Source of the DNA: Firmicutes bacterium UBA5227
Lineage (GTDB): Bacteria > Bacillota > Clostridia > Tissierellales > Sedimentibacteraceae
Assembly: GCA_002409285.1 (NCBI GenBank)
Contig: DHUT01000096.1
Span: 1-17,175 of the forward strand
Direction: 5' to 3'
DNA: 17,175 nucleotides
A model generated the notes under the pieces. It had not been told where the DNA came from. It made no database searches and saw only the letters and a program-made list of their open reading frames with translations. Position numbers and translations under genes: made by a program. Positions 5,626 through 12,732 of the stretch are shown piece after piece (the first letter of the stretch is position 1; every line of letters starts with the position of its first letter).

Positions 5626-6755
5626 ATACTTTTTGTCCACGATTCAGCTTCAAGTATTGCTTCAACAGAATTCGGCTTCCATGGAGTATGTGCAAGCATT
5701 ATTTTTTCGTTTATGTCTCCTATATCAAGGAAGCTTATTTTTTTGTTTAAGTATAAGTTTACGCATACTTCATTGGACGCGTTCAGCACCGCAGGCATAG
5801 TATCTCCTGCTTTTAGCGCAGCAAATGCCAGACTCAGACATTTGAAGGTTTCAGTATCAGGTTTTTCAAAGGTCAGCTTGCCTATTTCTGTAAGGCAAAG
5901 GCTTTTGTAGCCGTTATAAACACGTTCCGGATAAAAAAGGGCAAATTGAATTGGTATGCGCATGTCCGGAAGTCCAAGCTGAGCAATTGTTGAATGATCT
6001 TCAAATTCAACTCCTGAATGAATAATGCTTTGCGGATGTACAACAACTTCTATTTGTTCCGGATTAACATCGAATAAGAATTTTGCCTCGATAACTTCCA
6101 GCCCCTTGTTCATCAATGTTGCCGAATCAACAGTTATTTTTTTGCCCATGGACCAGTTTGGATGCTTAAGTGCGTCTTCGATTGTTACATTTTTTAAAAA
6201 TTCAGTGGTTTTTCCTCGGAAGGGTCCTCCCGATGCCGTAAGAACTATTTTATTTACAGTTTTTTTATCGTTAGCCATCAGGCATTGAAAAATGGCGCTA
6301 TGTTCACTGTCAACCGGAAGTATTTCAGCATTGTATTGTTTTGCCAGATTCATTATATAGCTGCCGCCTGTAACGAGGGTTTCTTTATTTGCCAGGGCTA
6401 TTTTTTTATGTTTTTTTATGGCTGCAACTGTAGGCTTGAGTCCAATCATTCCTGATATGGCGGTTACAATTATCTCGCCTTTTTCATATTCTGCCGCTGC
6501 AATCAGCCCTTCCATGCCCGGTATTATTTCTGTTTTAATATTGGAGGGAAGCATTGTTTTTAGCTGTGATGCTTTTTCTTCATTCATGACACAGGCAAGT
6601 ATCGGATTGAATTCTAAAATCTGATTTTTTAGAAGCTCTATGTTGTTGTTTCCGGTAATTGCACATACTTTTATTTCACTTGGGTGATCTCTTACAACAC
6701 TTAGTGTCTGTGTACCTATTGAACCGGTAGAGCCAAGTATACTTATATATTTCAT
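5592..6755 (-). CDS. dxr: 1-deoxy-D-xylulose 5-phosphate reductoisomerase
   Basis: The 387-residue enzyme rearranges and reduces DXP to MEP with NADPH, the committed step of the MEP isoprenoid pathway. Visible motifs are the nucleotide site ISILGSTGSIGTQTL at the N terminus, LANKETLVTGG, the metal-binding PVDSEHSAIFQCL (Asp, Glu) and KGLEVIEAKFLFD (second Glu), KKITVDSATLMNKGLE, VHPQSIIHSGVEF, and LPDMRIPIQFALFYP. All expected catalytic residues are present. The start is the ATG at 6755-6753, preceded by AAAGGAG; an in-frame ATG 18 codons upstream adds a tail not seen in the family. The last about ten residues (LKQWLNIAEL) come from the 11-bp repeat array, so the tail is probably dispensable. 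The gene stands alone, not in the usual cdsA-dxr-rseP-ispG cluster. Confidence 0.95.
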   Translation of the reverse strand: MKYISILGSTGSIGTQTLSVVRDHPSEIKVCAITGNNNIELLKNQILEFNPILACVMNEEKASQLKTMLPSNIKTEIIPGMEGLIAAAEYEKGEIIVTAISGMIGLKPTVAAIKKHKKIALANKETLVTGGSYIMNLAKQYNAEILPVDSEHSAIFQCLMANDKKTVNKIVLTASGGPFRGKTTEFLKNVTIEDALKHPNWSMGKKITVDSATLMNKGLEVIEAKFLFDVNPEQIEVVVHPQSIIHSGVEFEDHSTIAQLGLPDMRIPIQFALFYPERVYNGYKSLCLTEIGKLTFEKPDTETFKCLSLAFAALKAGDTMPAVLNASNEVCVNLYLNKKISFLDIGDINEKIMLAHTPWKPNSVEAILEAESWTKSMLKQWLNIAEL

Positions 6756-6868
6756 AACCGCTCCTTTTATATATAATTTCAATACTGATATTTTATCATA
6801 CTTGCTCACTTGTGCATAGTAATTAAAATTATTTAAACTGTTGGAAAGATGTTTTAATTTAAAAACAC

Positions 6869-6897
6869 TTGTAATAATTATAGGAACAGTGTATTAT
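6869..6897 (+). promoter_or_regulatory. Sigma-A promoter of the thrC operon
   Basis: TTGTAA (6869-6874) and TATTAT (6892-6897) have a 17-bp spacer. The leader to the ATG at 6928 would be only about 24 nt, leaving no room for a T-box, riboswitch or leader-peptide attenuator. Confidence 0.6.
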
Positions 6898-6927
6898 AAA
6901 ATATCATTATATACTGCGGAGGGAAAG

Positions 6928-8424
6928 ATGTTTCAATGTTATGAAAGCACCAGAAATTCAAAGATAAAAACTACAGCCTCAGGTGCTGTTCTTAAAGGCA
7001 TTGCTGACGATGGCGGTTTGTACGTTATGAGAGATCTGGAGTATAAAAATGTCAGCATAGAAAATCTGAAGGGCAAAAACTATATGGAGATTGCCGAAAC
7101 AATTTTAAAAGAAATGCTTGAAGATTTTTCTGAATCAAAAATAAGGGAATGTGTTGTTAAAGCATACTCGGATAAGTTCAGCGATGCTCAGGTTACACCG
7201 GTGGTAAAGGCAGGAGACTTTTACATAACAGAGCTTTTTCATGGACCTACATCTGCCTTTAAAGATGTGGCACTTTCCATACTACCTCATTTAATGAAAG
7301 CTTCATATGTAATGAACGATATAAAAGGAGAAATAATAATTCTTGTGGCAACCTCCGGAGATACGGGTAAGGCTGCCCTGGAAGGATTTAAAAATATTAA
7401 GGGAACAAAAATTGTTGTTTTTTATCCTGAAGATGGGGTCAGTCAGGTTCAAAAATACCAGATGATAACTCAGGAGGGCACTAACACATATGTTTGTGGG
7501 ATAAAAGGAAATTTTGATGATGCTCAGAGAGGAGTAAAAAAAATATTTACAAATGAAGGGCTTGTTAATGATTTTAAGGCTCGAAATAAAATATTCTCTT
7601 CAGCAAACTCAATTAATGTTGGCAGACTGGTTCCTCAAATAGTATATTATTTTTATTCCTATATAAGGCTTGTGGACTCAGGGGTAATAAAAATGTGGGA
7701 CAAGGTGAACTTTTCGGTGCCTACCGGAAATTTTGGGAATATATTGGCAGGCTATTATGCAAAACTGCTTGGTCTTCCTGTGAACAAATTTTTATGCGGC
7801 TCTAATGAAAACAACGTACTGTACGATTTTATCAGAACCGGAGTTTATGACAGGAACAGGAAATTTTACAAGACAATATCCCCTTCAATGGATATTTTAG
7901 TTTCAAGTAATCTTGAAAGATTTCTGTACTATATGAGTGGGAAAAACAATGAGGAAGTAAAAGATCTGATGGGAAAATTAAATTCAACAGGCAGGTATGA
8001 AATTAGCACGGAAATGAAAACAAAAATTAATTCGGAATTTTATGCAGGGTGTGTATTCAAAAAAGACACGGAAAGAACCATAAAGGAAGTCTTTGAAAAA
8101 TACGGGTATCTTTTGGATACTCATACTGCTGTTGCATATAAGACTTTAAAAGAATACAGGAAGGAAACGGGAGATGAAACTGTAAGCATTATTATGTCAA
8201 CAGCAAGCCCCTATAAATTTTCAAGGAGTGTTTATGAGTCTTTGTACGGAGCAACAGATAAAAAGGAATTTGAAGTAATGGAGGAGCTTTCCAAAAAAAC
8301 CGGAGTACCAATACCTGAAAATTTAAAAGAGCTTAATAAAAAGAAAATTTTACACACAAAAGTGTGCGAAATAAATGAAATGGAAGACTACATTAAAACA
8401 TTTGACAAGGAGGTTTTATGGTAA
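6928..8424 (+). CDS. thrC: Threonine synthase
   Basis: The 498-residue PLP enzyme converts O-phosphohomoserine to threonine. The N terminus CYESTRNSK and GIADDGGLYV match the family start. The PLP lysine lies in FHGPTSAFKDVALSILP (Lys112), ATSGDTGKAALEGF is the phosphate-binding loop, and VPTGNFGNILAGYYA is the conserved cofactor-contact segment. Length fits the long class of threonine synthases. I chose the ATG at 6928, with GGAGGG 4 bases upstream; an upstream TTG frame at 6841 would add 29 residues that do not resemble the family and would include the promoter. It overlaps thrB by 7 bases and opens a four-gene operon. No homoserine dehydrogenase gene is present in the window. Confidence 0.95.
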   Translation: MFQCYESTRNSKIKTTASGAVLKGIADDGGLYVMRDLEYKNVSIENLKGKNYMEIAETILKEMLEDFSESKIRECVVKAYSDKFSDAQVTPVVKAGDFYITELFHGPTSAFKDVALSILPHLMKASYVMNDIKGEIIILVATSGDTGKAALEGFKNIKGTKIVVFYPEDGVSQVQKYQMITQEGTNTYVCGIKGNFDDAQRGVKKIFTNEGLVNDFKARNKIFSSANSINVGRLVPQIVYYFYSYIRLVDSGVIKMWDKVNFSVPTGNFGNILAGYYAKLLGLPVNKFLCGSNENNVLYDFIRTGVYDRNRKFYKTISPSMDILVSSNLERFLYYMSGKNNEEVKDLMGKLNSTGRYEISTEMKTKINSEFYAGCVFKKDTERTIKEVFEKYGYLLDTHTAVAYKTLKEYRKETGDETVSIIMSTASPYKFSRSVYESLYGATDKKEFEVMEELSKKTGVPIPENLKELNKKKILHTKVCEINEMEDYIKTFDKEVLW

Positions 8425-9296
8425 AGGTAACGGTTCCGGCAACAACGGCAAATATAGGTCCCGGCTTTGATACACTGGGACTTGCACTTAATATATACAA
8501 TGTTTATGAATTTGAAGAAATAGATGAAGGTCTTGTAATTAATGGCTGTCCTGATAAATATAGAAACGAAAACAATTTAATATATAAATCATTTCAGGCA
8601 ACAGCCGATATAATAGGCAGAAAAGTTAATGGGCTGAAAATATCAATAATTGCAGATATACCAATATCAAGAGGATTGGGGAGCAGCTCTGCATGTATTG
8701 TGGGAGGAGTTTTTGGTGCAAATTCTCTGCTAAGTGGAAACTTATCGAAGGATGAACTTTTTCAAATAGCGGTTGGTATAGAGGGACATCCGGACAACAT
8801 AGCTCCTGCAGTCTATGGTGGATTGACGGCATCAATTATAGAGGACAACATTCCATACTGCGTAAGCTATAATATAAGTAATAAACTGAAGCTTTGCGCA
8901 TTGATTCCGGATTTTGAAACGTCAACAGCTGAGGCAAGGAAGCTACTGCCGGAGGAAGTATCTTTCAGGGATGCGGTTTTCAATGTATCACGAACAGCAG
9001 TACTTTTAAAAGCATTAGAAGAGGGAAGTTTTGATATAATAAATATTGCGCTAAGGGATAAACTACATGAAAAATACAGAAGAAGTCTGATTCATAATTA
9101 TGATGACATTAAGGAAATCTGCTGTGATAACGGGTCAAAGGCAATGTTCATAAGCGGTTCAGGACCCACATTGATGAATATTATTGAAAATTCTGATTTT
9201 ACAAACAGGGTAAAAAATAGTATAATGAATATGGAATATAAATGGGAAGTAAAATCTCTATCATCAGACAAAGGTGGGGTGATTGTTGATATATAA
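8418..9296 (+). CDS. thrB: Homoserine kinase
   Basis: The 292-residue GHMP-family kinase phosphorylates homoserine, supplying the substrate of ThrC. The N-terminal VPATTANIGPGFDTLGLAL, the ATP loop ISRGLGSSSACIVGG (about 83-97), GHPDNIAPAVYGG, and the C-terminal FISGSGPTLMNI are all present. The start overlaps the end of thrC and has AAGGAGG 4 bases upstream. Coupled translation of consecutive pathway enzymes is the evident logic. Nothing is truncated. Confidence 0.96.
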   Translation: MVKVTVPATTANIGPGFDTLGLALNIYNVYEFEEIDEGLVINGCPDKYRNENNLIYKSFQATADIIGRKVNGLKISIIADIPISRGLGSSSACIVGGVFGANSLLSGNLSKDELFQIAVGIEGHPDNIAPAVYGGLTASIIEDNIPYCVSYNISNKLKLCALIPDFETSTAEARKLLPEEVSFRDAVFNVSRTAVLLKALEEGSFDIINIALRDKLHEKYRRSLIHNYDDIKEICCDNGSKAMFISGSGPTLMNIIENSDFTNRVKNSIMNMEYKWEVKSLSSDKGGVIVDI

Positions 9297-9299
9297 ATA

Positions 9300-9336
9300 C
9301 TTTCAGGAACAGTTTCCATAAGAATCATCCTGAAGG
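9300..9336 (+). promoter_or_regulatory. Hairpin between thrB and the ACT-domain gene
   Basis: TTCAGGA (9302-9308) pairs with TCCTGAA (9328-9334), extended by a T-G wobble and a C-G pair, around a 19-nt loop. There is no T-run, so it is not a terminator; it could stabilise the upstream mRNA or mark a processing point within the operon. Confidence 0.4.
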
Positions 9337-9365
9337 AGCCAAAATATAATTCAAGAGGTGGACAC

Positions 9366-9803
9366 ATGATAAATAAGTATTTGATTGTCAGTAAAAAAAT
9401 ATTGCCGGATGTTTATGAAAAGGTTATTGAAGCCAGGAATTTAATTAACAACGGCAGTGTAAAAGGTATCAGTGAAGCTGTTAAGATAGTGGGAATCAGC
9501 AGAAGCACTTATTATAAGTATAAAGATTATGTTTTTTCCCCTTCGGAAAATTCAATTGGAAGAAAGGCTGTTATATCCATGATGCTGAGACATGAAAAGG
9601 GAGTACTTTCAAACGTGCTTAACTATATGTCTTCAGCAAATGTTAATATACTGACGATTAATCAGAGTATTCCCATTAATGGCAAGGCATCTGTTAATTT
9701 ATCCCTTGATATATCTGACATAAATAAATCCATCGATGATATTATTGCAGAACTTAAACAGTTTAAGGGTGTAAGCAGCGTTAAATTATTATCTATAGAG
9801 TAG
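9366..9803 (+). CDS. UPF0735 family ACT domain protein with N-terminal HTH (PheB-like)
   Basis: This 145-residue protein belongs to the UPF0735 ACT family (B. subtilis PheB type). The N-terminal third resembles a small helix-turn-helix (GISEAVKIVGISRSTYYKYKDYVF, about residues 35-58). The remainder is an ACT fold beginning ISMMLRHEKGVLSNVLNYMSSANVNI and ending in VSSVKLL; ACT domains typically bind amino acids. The function of the family is not established. Position directly after thrC-thrB suggests a sensor or regulator of threonine synthesis, but this is inference; many clostridia place this family next to hom or thr genes. The start is an ATG with AGAGGTG 5 bases upstream. Confidence 0.85.
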   Translation: MINKYLIVSKKILPDVYEKVIEARNLINNGSVKGISEAVKIVGISRSTYYKYKDYVFSPSENSIGRKAVISMMLRHEKGVLSNVLNYMSSANVNILTINQSIPINGKASVNLSLDISDINKSIDDIIAELKQFKGVSSVKLLSIE

Positions 9804-9812
9804 GTGAAGAGA

Positions 9813-11036
9813 ATGTATGGATTAGTTTTAGAGGGCGGAGGTGCCAAGGGTGCTTACCATGTGGGAGCTTTTAAAGCGCTTAGGGAGCTTGGAATTGAAA
9901 TCCGGGGAATAGCCGGGACATCCATAGGAGCTATAAATGCAGCGTTGATGGTTCAGGGAGACTATGAATTGCTGGAAAAGGTATGGAACGGTCTGGATTC
10001 CTATGAGCTTTTTGATTTGGATGAAAAGGCAGTTGTTGATTTGAGAAACATGAACCTACAGGAGATAAATTTTTCATATCTTTTGCACCAGTCTAAGGAA
10101 ATACTTAACAACAGAGGGTTAGACACTTCAAGAATCAGAGAATTGTTTGATAACTATGTTGATGAAGATAAAATACGCAGCTCTCACATAGACTTTGGGA
10201 TTGTAACTGTGGATATAACCGACAAAAAGCCTCTTGAACTCTACATAGAAGATATTCCAAGAGGAAAACTGAATGATTTCCTGATTGCAAGTGCAAATCT
10301 TCCTGCTTTCAGAATTGATGAAATGGATGGCAAAAAGTATCTTGACGGTGGGTTTTACAACAATTTGCCTATTGACCTTCTTTGCAAAAAAGGTTACAAG
10401 GATATTATTGCAGTACGCACAATGGGGGTTGGAATAGTTCGAAGGGTTAAGGAAAAAGATGTAAGGATTACATATATTCAGCCTGTGGAAGGCGGCCTGG
10501 GAGGTATAACAGGAGGACTGGATTTTAACAGGGAAAAAGCCAAGCATGATATAAAGCTTGGTTACTTTGATACCATGAAGGTGTTTAAAAAGCTTAAGGG
10601 TTACAATTATTACTGCATACCTTACGAGGGAGATATTATTGAGCTGATTACCCGGTACCTGGTGGAAAACAGAGATAAAATAGAAAATGTTGCAGCACTT
10701 TTGGGATTTGATGGTATTAACACAGACAGGGCACTTTTTGAAAGAATTATGCCACGGCTGGAAAATATACTTGATATGAAGGAGAGTGCTGATTATGAGG
10801 ATATATGTATACGTATGACTGAGAGAATCGCTGAAAGATTAAATATCGAAAGGTTTAAAATATATACCACAATTGAATTTTTAAAGTTAACCATTGAAAC
10901 ATTCCGACAAAATCCAATAACATTTACCAAAAATGTGCCTACCTTCATAAAGCGCAACAAAATATTGTCTCTTGCGGTGAAAGAAGATTTGATTACAGAA
11001 ATTTTCACAGAACTATTTTCAAGTACGATTAAATAG
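9813..11036 (+). CDS. Patatin-like phospholipase
   Basis: The 407-residue protein starts with a patatin domain: the oxyanion loop LEGGGAKGAYHVGA (6-19), nucleophile elbow GTSIGAINAA (Ser37), and catalytic DGG (Asp178, followed by FYNNLP). Such enzymes hydrolyse acyl esters of phospholipids, with a Ser-Asp dyad. There is no signal peptide or membrane segment, so it should be cytosolic or peripheral. The C-terminal about 150 residues (VAALLGFDG..., ending NKILSLAVKEDLITEIF) are not recognised as a separate domain. I start it at ATG 9813, with AGGTG 6 bases upstream, rather than GTG 9804. The gap to the ACT gene is 9 bases, so it is the last gene of the thr operon; why a lipase sits there is unclear. 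Confidence 0.88.
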   Translation: MYGLVLEGGGAKGAYHVGAFKALRELGIEIRGIAGTSIGAINAALMVQGDYELLEKVWNGLDSYELFDLDEKAVVDLRNMNLQEINFSYLLHQSKEILNNRGLDTSRIRELFDNYVDEDKIRSSHIDFGIVTVDITDKKPLELYIEDIPRGKLNDFLIASANLPAFRIDEMDGKKYLDGGFYNNLPIDLLCKKGYKDIIAVRTMGVGIVRRVKEKDVRITYIQPVEGGLGGITGGLDFNREKAKHDIKLGYFDTMKVFKKLKGYNYYCIPYEGDIIELITRYLVENRDKIENVAALLGFDGINTDRALFERIMPRLENILDMKESADYEDICIRMTERIAERLNIERFKIYTTIEFLKLTIETFRQNPITFTKNVPTFIKRNKILSLAVKEDLITEIFTELFSSTIK

Positions 11037-11042
11037 AATAAC

Positions 11043-11075
11043 AGGGACGCATAAGCGTCCCTTAACAATTATTTA
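11043..11075. terminator. Hairpin terminator shared by convergent patatin and amidase genes
   Basis: AGGGACGC (11043-11050) and GCGTCCCT (11055-11062) form a perfect 8-bp stem with an ATAA loop. The plus side is followed by TAACAATTATTT and the minus side by TGTTATTCTATTT. Both tails are moderately U-rich, so it may act in both directions. Confidence 0.65.
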
Positions 11076-11100
11076 CCAACTGCTTAGCTATTGATTACCT

Positions 11101-11151
11101 ATCATCCATCTATCCATCCATCTATCCATCTATCCATTCATCCATCCATCA
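11101..11151. repeat. Degenerate tetranucleotide microsatellite (ATCC/ATCT)n
   Basis: Eleven consecutive 4-bp units from 11104 (ATCC or ATCT, one ATTC), preceded by ATC and followed by ATCA, fill the space between the hairpin and the amidase stop codon. The array ends 2 bases before the stop and is non-coding in the amidase frame. Confidence 0.85.
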
Positions 11152-11152
11152 C

Positions 11153-12568
11153 TTACTTATTGTTAAAATAATCTACTATTCCGTCAGCTATTTTTTCAGC
11201 CATTATATTCTGGAAACTTTCATTGTGTATAGTAAGCTCTTCCACAGGGTTAGACATAAAGCCAATTTCAATCAGTGCAGCAGGAGTGTTTGTTTCCCTT
11301 AAAACTTCATAGTTTCGGTCTAAAATACCATCTCTGTAAACACCCTTTACAGTTGTGGCATTTAAATAAATTGCCTCTGCCAAATTATATCCGTAGTCCG
11401 GATTTTTGTAATGAATAGTGTTGTAATATGTTGAAAGGCCAAAGTAGTCTTTGTTTTCCAGGGAATTGTGGTGTATGGACAGCAATATGTCCGCATTCAG
11501 GTTGTCTGCCATCCTTCCTCTTTCCTTGTTGGTTATGTAATAATCTCCTGTTCTTGTCAAGGCAACCTCTGCTCCCATGGATTCAAGCTTGGCCTTTACC
11601 TTTAACGCAACTTCCATATTAACATATTTCTCATATTTGCCGGAATAGCTTATGGAGCCCGGATCCTTGCCGCCATGACCGGGGTCAAGCAAAATAAGTT
11701 TTCCTGACAAGGGATAAGCTTCAGACAAATAATCGCCCGAGCACCAGCCTACCACACCGGTTGAGGAAATGACTTTATCCCATCCATTGTCTGAAGATAA
11801 TACCCTCACGTCAGAGCCTTCAGCTAATGTCTGAATCTTATCATACATTTCTGAGGGACCGGAGCGTATGTTTAAATTGGCAGCAGTTTTCCCGTAGCTC
11901 AACTCTCCTTCAGAAGAATAATTCTGATTATAGGTTGTTAGCCATCCTGCTACATATCCGGTTTGTCCATAAGGAAGTGCTACCTGAAGCCAGCCGTTTT
12001 TTTCGCTTACCACGTCGTAGCACTCGTGTCTGTTTCCTTCTGATAACACATCACTGTCAAGCGACGGCTGTTCCCTTATGTACGTGTTGTCATATAGAAG
12101 ATAAACCTTCTGGGCTTCTCCATATTCCAGATCCGTCAGCCAGCTTGCCACATAATACTCATTATTTTCATATTCAATTATGTGCCAGCTGTGAAAAGTG
12201 TCAACATATTTCGCCTTTTCTCCCGGATTGAGCTGTCCGACGATTTTTGACTGTGTAGTTGGGGAAGTGCGGATGTTAATAAGGCTCTCCGAAGGGTTTA
12301 TGACATATTTCTCAGCTGGGACGGTCACAAAGTATTTATCTATCCATCCATTCAACCCGTCCTGAGTAACTACATTGTACCAGTCATCATTTTCCGACTT
12401 GATAGTCAATCTTGTATTTAGACTTAACTTTACGGCAACATCCGAAGTATAATCTGCATCGCTGTATAACGCAATTCCGGAAATGTTTGTATATCCGGCA
12501 GTATCAGCATATGCTGTTGTGATTGACATGCTTAAAACAGCAGTGATTAATAAAATTAATTTTTTCAT
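11153..12568 (-). CDS. Secreted N-acetylmuramoyl-L-alanine amidase with four SH3b domains
   Basis: The 471-residue protein has a signal peptide (MKKLILLITAVLSMSITTAYA, likely cut after Ala21). Four SH3-type wall-binding repeats follow at about 25-82, 88-146, 154-212 and 226-282, each ending in a GWI/ASWL/AGWL/GWCSGDYL-type motif. Repeats 2-4 carry INIRTSP, TYIREQP and LNIRSGP. The C-terminal Amidase_3 domain (about 289-469) starts LILLDPGHGGKDPGS; the probable zinc ligands are His298, Glu313 (in the EKYVN motif) and His366 (SIHHNS), with catalytic Glu434 in EIGFMSN. It should cleave the bond between N-acetylmuramic acid and the stem peptide in growth, division or sporulation. The ribosome site is AAAGGGGG. 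Upstream DNA carries WalR-type and Spo0A-type boxes. Confidence 0.93.
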   Translation of the reverse strand: MKKLILLITAVLSMSITTAYADTAGYTNISGIALYSDADYTSDVAVKLSLNTRLTIKSENDDWYNVVTQDGLNGWIDKYFVTVPAEKYVINPSESLINIRTSPTTQSKIVGQLNPGEKAKYVDTFHSWHIIEYENNEYYVASWLTDLEYGEAQKVYLLYDNTYIREQPSLDSDVLSEGNRHECYDVVSEKNGWLQVALPYGQTGYVAGWLTTYNQNYSSEGELSYGKTAANLNIRSGPSEMYDKIQTLAEGSDVRVLSSDNGWDKVISSTGVVGWCSGDYLSEAYPLSGKLILLDPGHGGKDPGSISYSGKYEKYVNMEVALKVKAKLESMGAEVALTRTGDYYITNKERGRMADNLNADILLSIHHNSLENKDYFGLSTYYNTIHYKNPDYGYNLAEAIYLNATTVKGVYRDGILDRNYEVLRETNTPAALIEIGFMSNPVEELTIHNESFQNIMAEKIADGIVDYFNNK

Positions 12569-12617
12569 ATTACCCCCTTTAGGATTAAATTATTCTGATA
12601 ACGATATTCTAACATTT

Positions 12618-12624
12618 TTCGACA
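12618..12624 (-). promoter_or_regulatory. Spo0A box upstream of the amidase
   Basis: The minus strand reads TTTGTCGAAAAA around an exact TGTCGAA core (7 of 7 consensus bases, with the favoured flanking T and A runs). It lies 50 bp before the amidase start codon. Depending on which -10 is used (TAGAAT at 12611-12606 or AATAAT at 12594-12589) it would sit in the promoter spacer, suggesting repression, or just upstream of the -35, suggesting activation. Confidence 0.6.
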
Positions 12625-12632
12625 AAGCAACC

Positions 12633-12649
12633 ATTACATTATTGTTACA
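12633..12649 (-). promoter_or_regulatory. WalR (YycF)-type direct repeat upstream of the amidase
   Basis: On the minus strand TGTAAC-AATAA-TGTAAT matches the WalR consensus TGTWAH-N5-TGTWAH at every defined position. WalRK is the cell-wall two-component system that controls autolysins in Firmicutes, which suits the downstream wall amidase. A PhoP-type box is similar in form and is the main alternative. Confidence 0.55.
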
Positions 12650-12676
12650 TTGAGGAAACTATTAGTAAAAAATAGC

Positions 12677-12705
12677 TTGATACAATCACTTGTGTATTAT
12701 ATAAT
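12677..12705 (+). promoter_or_regulatory. Sigma-A promoter of the cysS operon
   Basis: TTGATA (12677-12682) and TATAAT (12700-12705) are 17 bp apart, 27 bp before the cysS start. The leader would be about 20 nt, so there is no T-box here, although clostridial aminoacyl-tRNA synthetase genes often have one. Confidence 0.8.
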
Positions 12706-12732
12706 AATTTTAAAGTACGGAAGGAGATTCTT

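Noticed and set aside
5509..5910. A 133-codon plus-strand frame starting at the end of ylmC
   Set aside because: Most of it is antisense to dxr and its start has no recognisable protein family; the repeat array passes through it by chance.
6841..6927. N-terminal extension of thrC from a TTG
   Set aside because: The extra 29 residues do not resemble threonine synthases and cover the promoter; GGAGGG directly before the ATG at 6928 decides the start.
11101..11151. CRISPR-like repeat array
   Set aside because: Units are 4 bp with no spacers and no cas genes nearby; it is a simple microsatellite.
12706..12732. T-box riboswitch for cysS
   Set aside because: The leader after the promoter is only about 20 nt, with no specifier stem, T-box or antiterminator sequence.
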